Under the pieces are notes generated by a model. The model was not told the DNA's origin and did not search any database. It saw only the letters and a program-made list of their open reading frames with translations. Shown piece after piece: positions 1 through 12,360 of a stretch of 64,000 nucleotides of DNA. The stretch's first letter is position 1. Every line of letters begins with the position of its first letter. Made by a program: the position numbers and the translations under genes. The stretch comes from Pleurodeles waltl (lineage: Eukaryota; Chordata; Amphibia; Caudata; Salamandridae), in the NCBI RefSeq assembly GCF_031143425.1, contig NC_090451.1, positions 663,738,575 through 663,802,574 of the forward strand, given 5' to 3'.

Positions 1-101
1 GAATCCAATTCGAAGTAGAGTTTGGTGTGCAGATGCAAGACCTTCCTTCAGGAAAACACGCAGTCAGTACCCATGCCCCAGCCCAGCCCACCTAGACACA
101 T

Positions 102-1897
102 TTGGTTTTGACAGAAACTACAGCATCTGGACCACCACCGCCGACAGGCCATGGTAGGCACAGAACACTTCCTAAGGATACCCCGCCCTCGGGCTGGGCA
201 CTGAAAACCAAGCAGAAACCTCTTGCATCAAGACGACCAATCTCTGTGTCAAGCCAACCAGCTGTCTCATCGGCACCGAACACCCTGGCTTCTGCCGCTT
301 CTGTACCAAAACCTTCCATTTCGGTACCGGAACCGATCCTAGAGACAATGACCGAAAGGCTCAATCTGAAACAGAAGATGATCTGCATTCAACCTTCTAC
401 TGGTAACATTTTTACAAAGGCAATGCAGCCAGTGACTACTCCATCCAAGCGCCAGGTTTCTTTTGGGGAGGCCATTGATCTTTCTGCACCTTCAAAAAAA
501 GAAGGTCATTGCCACCAGTGCTATACAACCCCCTTTGCCTGTTTCCCCTCCACCACATCACTCAGTGAATGTGACGTTACTCCACAGGGCTCCCCGCAAT
601 CTTACATTGGGGATGAGGGAGGGGGAGATTACGCAGATCAGCCCACAGATCCACGGGACACTCATGACATTGACCCTCCTGGGGAATCTGACCCAGATCT
701 CTTCCCAGCTAAGCTTTCACCCCAGATGATGCAACATCCTTCCAATAACTCATTGAAAGGACAGCTGCATATTACCAGGTCCTTTTGTACAAAGACCCAA
801 TTGAGAATGACTTTCTTTTTGAGACACTCTCAAATACCACTAGGGCATGCCAATATCTGCCCATTTTGAAGGGAATGCTCCAACACTCGGATGAGATTTT
901 AAAAGATCCAGTGCATGCATGAGTTATTACACCGAGGGTAGATGAAAAGCACAAAGCTGTACCCTCAGACCCCCCACCTTATATCAAGGGTCAACTACCC
1001 CCTGACTCACTGGTAGTATCTAATGTCTGCAAGAGAGCCGATTTGCAGACAACTTGAGATGCCCTGCCACCAGATAGAGTCGAAGCTTATTGATGCGTTG
1101 GGGAAAGGAGTTGAAGGACAAGCAGCCAACAACTGGCAAATTGCTAACAACCGAGGATTGCTGGCGATGTACGACAGGGCCCTTTGGGATTAAATGGAGG
1201 AACTCCTCCATCATCTCCCTGAGGAGTGCAAGAAAATAGGTCATCAAATTGTTCAGGAGGGAAAACATTTCAAATAATTCAATCAGGTGTGCCATTGACT
1301 CAGCAGATGTAGCTGTCAGGGTTATCAATACCAGCATACTGCAGCAAAGCCACACTTGGCTTCTCATTACTCTTTAAGCCAGAGGTACAGCAGACACTCC
1401 TGAGCACCCTTTTGGAGCAGCAACATCTGGTTGGTCCCCAGGTTGAGCAAACATTGGAAACAATGAAAAAGGACAAAGAGGTTGTGAAAACCATGGAAGC
1501 ATTACAAACCCCCACTCCTAGTGGTTCCTTTCGGAGTCCCATATATAAGCATGCCAGCAAGACAACACCCTCAGATGCCTTTAACTCTTCCTACAGGCAA
1601 CAGCATCAGTTCTGCCCTTCACGGGGACATTACAGAGGCACATATGAAGGAAACAATTCCAAGGGTCATGGGAAGGGTGTTTCCCCTCGCACCGCACCCT
1701 CCACCTCAAAACAGTGGCTCTCCTCCTCCTCCCCATATCATTTAACAATGTGGGGGGAAGACTACAACATTTCGTTCACACCTGAGAAACCATTACAACA
1801 GATCAGTGGGTGTTGGATATTATCTAACATGATTATTGTCTGGAGTTCATCAAAACACATCCAAACATCCCACCTCGCAAACACAAACTCTCCATAG
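102..1897 (+). pseudogene. Gag-like region of the DIRS element, broken
   Basis: Two open stretches, 102-869 and 1412-1897, are separated by frameshifts and stops. They encode low-complexity Pro/Ser/Thr-rich protein with charged patches, as expected for the poorly conserved first ORF of DIRS elements. I see no zinc knuckle. The assignment rests mainly on position, directly upstream of and co-oriented with the RT remnant; taken alone I would not recognise it. Confidence 0.5.
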
Positions 1898-2690
1898 AGC
1901 ATATAACCTTGCTCAAACAGGAAGTACAGTCTCTTTTGCTCAAAGGAGCTATAGAGCCTGTCCTTTTTCAACAGTGAGGCACAGGAGTACACTCCCTATA
2001 CTTTCTGATTCCCAAAAGAGACTTTTCAATCGCTAAATCCTCTCAGAGCACTTCCACGTTGTAACTCTACAGTATATGATTCCCCTAATACAACAGGGTG
2101 ACTTTAGGTCTGCACTAGACCTAAGGGGTCATTACTTTTATGTACCAATACATCCAGCTTACCGCAAATACCTCAGGTTTGTGATAGCGGGAACACATTA
2201 CCAGTTCAAAGTGCTCCCATTTGGAGTCACTACAGCACCACCTGTATTCAAAGAATACCTAGCAGTAGTCACAGCACATCTACACGGACAGTATTCATGT
2301 CTTCCCTTATCTAGACGACTGGCTCATCAAACCCAGTACACTTCAGTTGTATCTGCACCATAGTCAGTCAGTCATAAATACTTTATTCGGTAACCCAATA
2401 CCATAAAAAGACTATAAACACATACTCCGACAACTCTACAACTTCTTTATCAATTGGGATTTACAATCAAAATGCAAAAGTCACACCTTCAGTCTGCAAA
2501 GATTTAGCCTTATCTAGGAGCTATTCTCAACTCACAGCTACCCCAATGCAGCCAGGATTCAGACCATCACAGCACTGATTTGGCAATTTCATCCCAATCA
2601 ACCCATAACAGTCAGAATAGTCCAGTGACTCTTAGGCATGATGCCGTCCTGCATTGCAATAGTACCACGTGCGAGGCTACATATGCAACC
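1820..2690 (+). pseudogene. Reverse transcriptase / RNase H remnant of the DIRS element
   Basis: The RT fingers and palm are spread over shifted frames. The best run is 2076-2363, with the motifs SALDL, PIHPAYRKYLRF and QFKVLPFGV that mark the palm of DIRS/Gypsy-type RTs. The catalytic Y-L-D-D box is visible at 2308-2319, but in a different frame from the preceding block, so at least one frameshift lies between about 2280 and 2305. A short RNase H-like segment (LGAILNS style, about 2510-2530, and MMPSCIAIVPRA at 2638-2675) follows. Stops and indels rule out activity. The copy is old. Confidence 0.8.
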
Positions 2691-2694
2691 ACTG

Positions 2695-3046
2695 TTGTTT
2701 CGTAAAACCAAGCAACTCTTTGTTGCTTTTTCACCCCCTCACAAGGGGAAGCCCAGACCTAAATCAAGCATTTCAAGATGGATTATTAAATGTATTCAGA
2801 CATGTTATGACAAAGCTATAACCTTTGCCCACACCTCCTTCAGCACACTCTACATGTAAGATAGGAGCACCTATGGCTTTCCTGGGCAATATACCAATAG
2901 CTGAAACTTGTAAAGCAGCAACATGGTCAACTTCACACACTTTCACTAAACACTACTGTGTGGATGTATTAGCATACCAACAGGCAAATATAGGACAGTC
3001 AGTGCTACCTACCCTTTTTCAAACAACTACAACTCCCACAGGTTAG
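2695..3046 (+). pseudogene. Tyrosine recombinase C-terminal remnant of the DIRS element
   Basis: Two pieces in shifted frames (about 2695-2858 and 2825-3046) carry the C-terminal part of a DIRS tyrosine recombinase. The signature blocks are GAPMAFLGNIPIAE, CKAATWS and HTFTKHYCVDV, which contain the histidine and tyrosine expected near the active site. The amino-terminal part is missing: the RNase H-like block passes within a few bases into the recombinase middle, so a large internal deletion is inferred near 2690. Confidence 0.7.
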
Positions 3047-3504
3047 CCACCGCTTTCTGGAGGGCACAGTTTTTCAGTCAATGCAGAGCATGTGTATCTA
3101 AAGCCACACATGCCATCGAACGGATTATGTTACTTACCCTGTAAGCATCTGTTCGTGGCATGTAGTGCTGTAGTTTCACATGCGCTCGCCCTCCTCCCCG
3201 GACACCTGTGGCCATTGCATTATCTTCTTATACTTTTATATGCAAGGGCATCTCTTCTCTAACACTCACTCATACTCCATTCTCATCCAACTGCAAGAAA
3301 GCAATTTAACAATGGAGTTGACGCCATTGCGCATTATCACCAAGAGGAAGACTCGCATTGCCTTGTGACTCGGAACTTCTTCAAAGAAAAACAACTTGGA
3401 CACATCCAGACCCAACAATAGATGGCAGGAGTATGCAGAGCATGTGGATCATCTACAGCACTACATGCCACGAACAGATGCTTACAGGTTCAGTAACAGA
3501 ATCC
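3047..3504 (+). repeat. DIRS terminal region with long inverted repeat
   Basis: Directly after the recombinase lies non-coding DNA with a strong inverted repeat. Bases 3138-3173 are perfectly complementary to 3453-3488 (36 of 36), and weaker complementarity extends the arms to about 3121-3188 and 3438-3504. The arms enclose about 250 bp. Inverted terminal repeats and internal complementary regions are hallmarks of DIRS elements; the sequence also resembles terminal repeats I remember from newt DNA. No target-site duplication could be defined. Confidence 0.7.
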
Positions 3505-6500
3505 TTCCTGAGGTTTTGAATGCAGCAGTTTACCCAACTATTGTAGTGGCTCTTATCAAAGCTGAGGCATACGGTCAGAGACCCCACTACTGCTTAGCAG
3601 CAGAAGGGGTCGTATTGGGGGACTTCTGGTAATAGAGCCCTAGACAGTGAGGTGCTTCCTCTGTGAATGGGACTTACTCCTGCTAGAGACTCTAGACCCC
3701 ATCTTTGTACCCCTTTCCATTTACTACAGAATACAAAGGATTCTCCAGATCCTATGGTAGCCCGCTCACCTGATGCAGAGAAAGCCTTTGATCAAGTTAA
3801 GTCTATCTTTTTAGATGTTTTGAAGTTGTCACCTAAGTTAAACCTTTCATCTCCAAGGCTCGCTGGAATCATAAAAACCTTTCAGCACAAGTGACCTATG
3901 GCAGGTTTATGTTAGAAAATATCCAACTTTTGAGGAGTTCTATAGATGGTTGCCCGTGTCGACCATTTTTTTTCTTTTTCTGTTAGTCGTCAATCTGCTG
4001 GAGATAGTCATAAGACAAGCTCAGTTTAGGAAAAGGGATTTAGACATCTGCAGAAGTGAAGGTGCATTCTAATGCGAATAACATAATACTCACACCGACC
4101 GAACCTGAAACCTTATTACCATCTTTATTGTGCCTTGTAGAGTTGTTCTATGTCTTTTCAGGTACAAACAGGCTGACAAAATTTAAGGTTCTCAATATGT
4201 CTCGATGAACACTAGAGCAATGAGAGGACGATGTAACTTTAGATGGGTTACACACAACCTAAAATACTTGGTATTCTGCTGAATACTGGACTCACTGACA
4301 TAATCTGCAACAATATATGATGATTGCCCAGACTACAATTATATTCTAAGTTTGTGACCCTTGGCCATCGCACCATGCACAGTACATCAAATAAAAAAAT
4401 CAAGCTCCTTTTGTAGAACGAAAGTAGCTCTCTTGGTAAATTATCAAGGCTGTAGTACAGGTGTCAAGGCTCTGAGCCTTCCGCAAATTGCCACACAGCA
4501 TACTATCCAGCACTTATCTTCACGCATTGTAGTATTGAAACACTTTCATGTTGCAGGTATTCAGGAATCTGAGACATCCCTTCTGAAAGGACTGGATCCA
4601 ATGATGAGATCCCCATTTGACTACATGATTGTAGATTTGTGAGCAGTCGAAGTCAGTTCCATACCTCCTCTTGAATGCTTCAATTTGGGACCTTTACACA
4701 AACTACATCACATATATTGAGAGATCAAAATTGTTTAATGAAATGGATCTTGGTTTAAATTAGCAAAGCTATATGCACACGTCTGCGGAGATCCTCAGGC
4801 TTCCACATACTATGCAGCACATATCTCAAACTGCCCACATTATACACAACTCGCAGCAGTCACCAATCTGGCCACACCTGGAGCTTAATGCAGTATTATT
4901 TGGGTACAAATCCAAACTACTGGTGCTAGTGGTGTGACAAGACCAGGGGGATGCTATACCATAACCTATGGGTATGCCCTTTGAGTTATGTCCTCTGGAC
5001 AGAAGCATGGAATAATGTGACTACACATAGCATAATGCCTCTAGCTGATGTACCCAACAATCTGTCCTCATGGAGGAGAGGCATACTTACCACATGCAAA
5101 TTGCAAAAATTTGCAGACTACGTTACAGGAAACTACAACTGTCCATACACATGTGGAATGGTTGGCTGTACTTTGACAAGTAGCCTTATATGATACATAT
5201 ACCTAATGCATAAGGTACAAAATTCCATTTACCTTTTAATAAGAATTAGGCTCTCTTGCTAGACAGATAGCAGATACGTTTGTGACATACTCTTGTTAAT
5301 GAGGTTTTCTAGACCACTTAGACTAGTGAATGTGGCCACTACTGGCACAAATACTCATACTACGGGGTATTATTAGGATAACTCACTCACCCGAGGTTTT
5401 GAACAGTAGATTTTGTAATACTCAAATTTGTTTGCAACTGCTATTGTGGTATCTGAGTTGAGAGAAAAATGCAAAGGTGTAATAGTAGCTTCCATTTTAT
5501 ACCCTCTTTTGAATTTGTTTGCTATACTCTAACTAACATTGTTTCAAATGTAATGGGAAGGACTTTTCAATGTTAGCATCATATGCCAATTTTGTGGGAT
5601 AGAATGTATTCTATTTTTGTTGACTTGTAACAGCTTTAAGTTAAACTAGAGGCGTCTCTATGCCCGGCAGCTCTGATAGTGCTACACTGTAACTGATTGA
5701 TGAAATGCCTAGTAAAAAGTAATTTTGGTGAAAAAACAGCCCTAACTGATAGACTTCCATCCTTAGAGACCCTTTGTTGGTCTGATCTGAATTCAGAGTT
5801 GGATAGCTTTTTACAATCTGGTTTGACAGTGCGCTGTTGCCACACAATTAATTATGTAAGCTTCAGCAGGAAAGTGGCTCTGCCTACATGTTGGGAGCCA
5901 GGAATACATGTTTTGATTGGGCAGAAGTTGTGTGCTTCCACAAAAAGGTGCTTTCCCTCAATGGAGCTGTGATCATTTTGTTTATTTATCCAGCTACCTG
6001 TGTACGACACACATATGACATTGTAATGCTATTAATGTGTCTCAGATAACTAGATAATTTATGGTGCTTTCCTCTGGCAGCACCAAATATGGTAAGAGTA
6101 CAATTGTTAACCTACATAGATTTTTAGGTCTGGCTCAACAGTGCAACTGTCACTTGACCTTTTATACTACACCAACATTATTCTACAGTTCTTTGTTTCA
6201 GCACAAATACATATCTATTTGCATGCTATTTACTTGCAGTGTTTCACATTACCATACAACATTCTTTTAAAGCCAGACCTATTGGCATTGCCAATGTTTT
6301 TTCTCAAAAGTAGCTGGATAGTTTTTCCACGATGTTCGAAGCAAACACATGGACCTTAATACTAAGCGCATGCCGAAATCAAGAATCCTCAGTGCCTATT
6401 GGGGGAAATTTATCATACAGGAATCGGCAGGAACTCATCAGTCAGGTCATTATGGTCTGAGTTATATTTTAAGGCTTCACAAACTGTAAGTGTCTTATTA

Positions 6501-7149
6501 AAATATACCCTTTACCGATTAACTTAATTACTGGAATTTGTAACATTATAACTGACCTGTTCTGGTGATTATGGTGCGTCATTCAGTTTCCTGTGAATAA
6601 TGAGAATCTCATTTGTATGTTTTCAATAAAGCTAGTTCAGATATGTTTATGCAGTAGCCCCCTGTAAAAAAAAAAACAGAGGTTCATCGAAGTAGCTCTA
6701 TTTTCTCTTGGTTAACAAAGCAGGTCCTTCATGCACTCAGACTCTTCTCCTAAAGCATAGCTTACTGAAGTGTTTTTAGGAGGGTGCTTTTAACAGAAAA
6801 ATTACTGTTGGTAAAAACACTTTTACAACAATGATTTGTTTCAAGATTAGCACCATAAACCCTCACTTTTCTCCCAGGGTAGGTGACGATCCGGTCATTC
6901 TTATCGCCGGTAAATCCTGAGTTCAGTTTTTGGGGGATTTGAACTCAAACCAGTCCAACAACCCGCTATGTCCACCCAAAAAAATGAAGCATCAACACAA
7001 ATTTTACCTATGACCCAAAGTAAACTGCTTATTCGTAAGTCATTGTTTTCCTTGTGCCACTGTCAGGATTTACTCTTACCAACCCATGAACATATAACAT
7101 GTTGGGTCTTTATTTTTCATCCCTCATACTAGGCAAACCTATGAGCCTT
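3505..7149. other. Non-coding stretch, AT-rich, no gene recognised
   Basis: The stretch has only short open frames (under 95 codons), many stops and patchy AT-rich sequence. It probably consists of old decayed repeats. The one weak protein hint, at 3760-3895, is listed separately. I see no promoter, tRNA or clear repeat boundary. Confidence 0.5.
3760..3895 (+). pseudogene. Possible L1-type reverse transcriptase fragment
   Basis: A 75-codon open stretch (3667-3894) contains DAEKAFDQV followed by a hydrophobic run. This resembles the DAEKAFD block of L1-clade reverse transcriptases. The rest of the frame shows little similarity and no catalytic motif is seen, so this is weak. It could be chance or another retroelement. 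Confidence 0.25.
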
Positions 7150-7154
7150 CCCAG

Positions 7155-9742
7155 TGTAGGAAAGTACCCTTTTTCCTCATGGTCACCCGCACTTTTTGCC
7201 TGGTATCTGATTCAAATTTTACTGAAAGTGCACTGTGTTCCTGCTAACTCAGTCCCCAGTGCCAGATCTCTTTCCCTAAAAGTGTGCAATGGTTTACCAA
7301 TTTGTGATACCTTTGGCATCCCTAAAGGCCCCTAGTGAATGGTACCTCTGGTACCTAGGGCATGGGTACTAAAGAGGGTCCCCAAGGGCTGCAGCATGTA
7401 TTGTGCCATCCTCAGGGACCCTTCACATAGTGCATGTAGACTGCCATTGCAGAATGTGTCTTGGTGCAGCTTATAGTGAAAGTATGACATGGCACACAGC
7501 CTGTGTGCCTTGTCCCCTAACACTACATGCAATATATGTAAGTCACCCCTACAGCAGGCCTTCCAGCTCTAAGGCAGGGTGCATTATATTACATGTGAGG
7601 ACATATCTACATGAGCAGATATGCTACTGCTATGTCTTTGTCGATTCTTACACATAATGAGTGAACAGGGAAGCCATTTTAAGTACATGTGCTGGACACT
7701 GGTCAGTATTAGTTTCCCAGCTACATGATGGCTTCACTGACAATAGGGATGTTTGATATCAAACATCTCATATTAATAAACCCTTACTGATGCCAGTGAT
7801 GGATTTATTAATATGTGCACCCAGAGGGCTCTTTAGAGTTGTCCATGAAAACCTACCCTGTACCCTTGTGCTGGCTAACTAGTTCTAACTAGCCTGCCGC
7901 CACCAGACACGATTCTGACCTCCAGGGGTGAGAGCCTTTGCTATCAGGCAGACAGAAATATACCCTGCTCTGGCAGGAGTTTTTAGAACACCCCTTCCAA
8001 CAGGATGACCTGCAAATCTTCACTTCTGCGCATGGGGCTTCAAAGAAGCCCACCTTCCTTGATATATAGATATGGCTTCCCTCAAAGGAGGATGCCGACC
8101 CCCCTGCCCCAGGGCCCATTGGCACCTGAACAGGCAGGAAAATTAGTAGCCAGAGAGGCGTGACCACCTCTTAGTTCAGTCAAACTCCCTAAAGTGAGCT
8201 GCCTGATGTGGACACAACTTTTGAAAATCTGCCTTTCTGGTGATGGAAGAACTAGGAACTCTGGGACAGGGTTATGACCACTTGCCACAGGAAGTGGTCA
8301 TACAGGAGGTGTAGTGACCCCAGGGGTAAGTAGCCCCTTAGCTACTACCCTACACTCTCTAAAACACCCTTAAATTCAGTATTTAGGAGAGCCACCTGGC
8401 ACCATGAAATCAGATCCCACTGACCTGAAGAAGGACACTTCAGAGACGTAAACGCAAGAAGTGAAAACTGGTGACGGACTAGGTGCCAAGCTTGTCAGCT
8501 TCAATAATTGTGCCAAGATCGCCTAGTCCTCCAGCTGCTGAAGCTTCCAAAAGCCTGGGAAGACTGCCAGCCTTTGCACTAGTACCAGGGAGCTCCTACT
8601 GAGTAGTGCAGCTGCTCTCCTGCCTCCCTGCAAGCACCCATGAACCGCTGAAGAGGATTCCAGACCACCAAAACCGCCACACAGTTCCACTGCATCCGGG
8701 CCTCCCAGCCAGTGTTGTGCCAACCTGGTCCCCAGCCTCTTCAGAGACAAAGTCCATCATGGCTTTCCACTCTACGACCTTCACTCCAACACCTGCAGTC
8801 TCTTTGTGCAGGTCCCCCCCAACCGCGACCACCCCTGTGATGCCAACTCCGACAGCCCACTGCAACGCTGCACCTGGATGCCCTGGACCGAGGAGAAGAG
8901 AACCACTGGTATCTCTGCATACCCCAGGCTCATGAAACTTGAGCCCGCTTGTTGGTTCACCCAGACTGGTTCCCCAGTCCATGCCTGCACCCTGTTTCTG
9001 TGGGCCCCCGCCACTGCGACCACCACCAGTGATGGACACCTGATGGTCCAAGAACCCTCTGCTCCTGGCCGCCCCAGACCAAGGAGAAGAGGACCACTGG
9101 TGTCCTCATGTCCTCGAGCATCACAAGATTTGAGCCCCCTTGCTGACTCACCCAAAACTGGACCCCTAGTCCTAACCTGCAGCCTCTTTCCAACTGGACC
9201 GATCCCTATTGACTAATTTTGGGCACCCGACCCCACACTACACCTCTGCACCCAGTGCCCGATGTGACCTGCTGGTGTGGTCCTGGCCCTTTCCCAATAC
9301 TCACCTTACGTCCAGGAGATTGGTCTTGTAAGTCGCTGTACTCTACCTGTTTGCAGTATTTGTTGTTCTTCCATAAGATAACATTGCAGCTTTCAAGAAT
9401 TGCACCAGGTGTTGACTTTTCTGAACTGTAAAGATTTCTCTTGCAAAATGCACTTGCCTGCTGATACTGATTCTGGTGCCAAAACATATATAAAGATATT
9501 TGTCATTTTTGTAAATTGGTGTGGATCTCCTTCTTAGATTTGTGTCTCATTTACTGACTAATTGTATTTGCAGATGTCTCACACTCCTCTCCGATAGGCC
9601 TAAGACTGCTCGACCACACTACCCCCTAAAACAGCACCTTAAGATTGCTACAGGAAGCCCTGTCAAATAGTAAAGTAACCCTTGGACTCTTTGCACGTTA
9701 TATCTCATTTTCATACACCATATAAAGAGCCAGCTTCCTACA
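7155..9742 (+). mobile_element. Solo LTR, 2,588 bp, with 5-bp target-site duplication
   Basis: The unit starts TGTAGGAAAG and ends CTTCCTACA, so it has the TG...CA ends and short inverted termini of an LTR. It is flanked on both sides by CCCAG (7150-7154 and 9743-9747), a 5-bp target-site duplication. No gag/pol coding region or second LTR is present, so it is best read as a solo LTR left by LTR-LTR recombination. From memory, the interior and the last 200 bp match one of the most abundant dispersed repeats in newt sequence. Short open frames inside it (for example 8606-9216) have no domain. At about 2.6 kb it is long for an LTR. The strand is chosen by the orientation I remember. Confidence 0.8.
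8790..9210 (+). repeat. About 190-bp tandem repeat inside the LTR
   Basis: A GC-rich unit of about 190 bp is present roughly at 8790-8982 and 8983-9172, with a partial third start at 9173-9210. Shared blocks include the start of the unit (CTGCA..C..TTT), a GACC.AGGAGAAGAG segment and a TTGAGCCC segment followed by CCCAGTCC or CCTAGTCC. It keeps short open frames in several registers, which explains the overlapping ORFs here. Confidence 0.7.
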
Positions 9743-9747
9743 CCCAG

Positions 9748-10685
9748 GCATTTTGGTCTCTGGAGTTAATCCATGAAAATGTTGTAAGTATTTTTTCCCA
9801 TCAATGCTCCTTGGGACTGATTATAGGATTTCTACACAAAAACACTGGCTTCTAAACCATCTAAGTGCTCAATAATGTCTCCTTATTTAGTGAAACCAGC
9901 CTGTAATGGATCCCAGAAAAGGAATTTTGTTTACATACAAATGAAGGCTTAGCCGGTATGCCAGAAAGCATGCTTCCCCGCCCCTTGTAGTGACTGGCTC
10001 CTTACTGAGTCACTGGGCCGACAAACTCATTGGGATACACCTGTGCTCTAGGAATGATACTAAAGCTGAGAAGACTGAGCAGCATTGGAGGCACTCCACA
10101 TTTAGACTGCGACTCTCTAATGAAAGATGGTCAAACATCCTGAAACACATCTAGAGTTACACAGCGATGGGTGCAGCAGCAATGATGGAAACTAGAGGCT
10201 TTCAACTGAAGGCAGTGTCCTCCCTCCCCACCGCTTTAACAAAGTTCGGTCATTTGTAATTCACCAAAGTTAAGAAAAAAGCAAAAACATTTTTTCAATG
10301 GTAAGTCTGCCCCAAATAGAACTACTATGTTGCATTCACAGACTCTGTATCAATACACCTATTAAGAGCGCAATCTTGTATGTTTCGGTAATCCCGGATT
10401 TTCCCTCGACCCACAGATATTCCTGGAGGATGTCAGGATCCTTGAATCTGCACCAGGACCTGTGTATCTTGTTATATTTAAAAATAAATTAATAAAAGTA
10501 GCACACCTTAGCTATGCCTTGCCAACTTCCATGTGCTGCTGTGGTTGGGTACATACCATGTGGTCAACCCCAGTTGAGCACAGCTGAGGTCTGCGCACAG
10601 TTGGGCTGGACAGGACTGTGGATTGGACCAACAAGTGTGTTGGACCTTTGGCCTGGCCAAAGTGTTTTGTGCGTGGGCAAAGGAC
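9748..10685. other. Non-coding stretch
   Basis: This is unique-looking, stop-rich DNA between the solo LTR and the next dispersed repeat. The open frames at 10298-10492 and 10514-10702 are short and have no recognisable motif. Confidence 0.5.
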
Positions 10686-11140
10686 ATTGTATTGTATTGT
10701 AATAGTATTTATATAGCGCTTACAACCCCTGACGAGGCGTCAAAGCACTTTTCGGTGAGTAGCACTCTACTCCGGAACCCAACAAGAATTAGTGATAGAT
10801 TAGTATCGGGAAATATGAGTACAGTTTTAGTATTATTATGAGTTAATTTGAGCCGCGAATATGAGAGCTTGTTAGTTAGATTGAATGGAGTAATGGAGGG
10901 GTGGAGGAGGAAGGAAATCCAGAATTGTTAATTGGGAGTATATCCCTCATTTACTCATCCCAAAGGCTTGGGATGAGTAAAGGGGGATGGAGGAGGAAGT
11001 GTCTGTGGAAGGGTTAGGGCGATCATAGTAGCAGGGAGAGATAAATGAGGGAGAATTTAGTAGGGTTGTTTGGGAGGTCATGGTAGTAGAGTGAGGTTTG
11101 GTGAGTTAGATGTGGAAGCGGAGGGAAGAGCTTAGGTTCA
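10686..11140 (+). repeat. Dispersed repeat with TTTATATAGCGCTTAC head
   Basis: The segment begins with a short TTGTATTGTA duplication and the ATATAGCGCTTAC box seen at the ends of many vertebrate retroposons. A G/A-rich, stop-rich body follows. I recognise the head and the following 150 bp as a frequent newt repeat, but cannot name its class. It includes a local palindrome around 10,950-10,980 (CATCCCAAAGGCTTGGGATG). Confidence 0.5.
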
Positions 11141-12360
11141 CAGCCGGTTGACATGCTCTGGGCTTGTGCCCGCCAGATAGTATGCAGACTATGATCAAAA
11201 AAAGTTATGGTTTCTTTCATGCTTAACATATTAGTATGTGCTTCTAATAACATTTGAAATTCACTTAAACAGCCACATTTTAGTTGAAATGTAAAAACTG
11301 AAAAACCCCTGTACCTTTCCCCATTGGGCCAGTGGTTCATAACTGGCACACCAAATGTAATGATTAAGACCTCACAAAATATAAACCAATAACTTAAAAC
11401 CTACAAATACCCAAAGAGGTCCTATTATATCCACAGTTGCTGTGTTGATAATGTTCATCGTAACATTCTTCTTGTCACATCTGAAAGCATTTACGTCATT
11501 TGCAATGTGACCTGCCATGTCAGTCAAAAGCAGTGTATGGGGTGTGAGAGATATAATTTGCATGGCTATTGCGCTTTGCAACCATCCTGCCTCCATGCAG
11601 AATCTGGGATATGCTGCAAGTAGGCCAAGCACAAAATGGTCCTATCACGTGACCCAGGCTATCCTCGCCTCTACGGTGGACTTTTCTGGTTGTTGGTGGC
11701 CACTATTCGCTTATCCAGCCATCCATCGTCAAGGTGTACCAGGGAGTTGGAGATCTTCCTATCTTGGAGGCCTCTCTGCTAATCGCTTTTGTCAGAGTGA
11801 TGTAAACCTTGCATGACCTGCCACTCCTGAAGCTGGAGAGCAATTATTGCACCTTTCAACGATGAAGCGAACCATCCTGCAATGCATAATTTAGACACCT
11901 TGTGCTCTACTTCTGCACAGGCGAATCATTTATTCTTGTCTGCTTCTTGGCTTGTCTGTTTTTGCTCACTCCTGTGTGGGAAGGCATCCAACACGCTGCC
12001 AAGCAAAGTGTAAATCCACCAGCACCACTGTTCCTGCAGAATCCGGAACTCAAATGGCCCTCCTGGTATGGTTCTAGCTGCTAATAATTTGTCAATGAAG
12101 GAAAAAGCCTTTTGGGTAAATTCCTTGTGGATTTGGTCCTCTGCCACGGCTGGTTTAGGTGCTGGAGATTACTATGAGTTTACAGAAGTTGTGCAAGGGT
12201 TTCAAGGTCATGTCCTGGCCCTCCTAACATTATTCTTGAAAGGCAAAGGTTCTTCAGAGGTACCGAGAAGCTCAGGAGCCTGCTGGCTCCTATTTTAGGG
12301 CTTTGGGCACGCTCATCACGTTTGGAAGCTTTGTTTATCGATATAGATTCATGACTCCTG
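11141..12360. other. Non-coding stretch
   Basis: I see no convincing gene. Open frames on both strands are at most about 110 codons, lack domains and have no splice-site support. No repeat boundary was identified. Confidence 0.5.

Larger units (their letters stand above)
1..3046 (+). mobile_element. Decayed DIRS-type (tyrosine recombinase) retrotransposon, internal part
   Basis: A degenerate retroelement enters at the left edge of the window. In order it holds a proline/serine-rich gag-like stretch, a reverse transcriptase, an RNase H remnant and the end of a tyrosine recombinase, followed by a terminal-repeat region. That order, the RT sequence style and a recombinase instead of an integrase are typical of DIRS elements, which are very common in salamanders. 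The reading frame is broken many times, so no functional product is expected. The 5' end lies outside the window. Family assignment is from memory of the domain style. Confidence 0.8.

Noticed and set aside
8596..9216. Overlapping 109-151-codon frames on both strands
   Set aside because: They lie inside the solo LTR in its GC-rich 190-bp duplication and share no domain.
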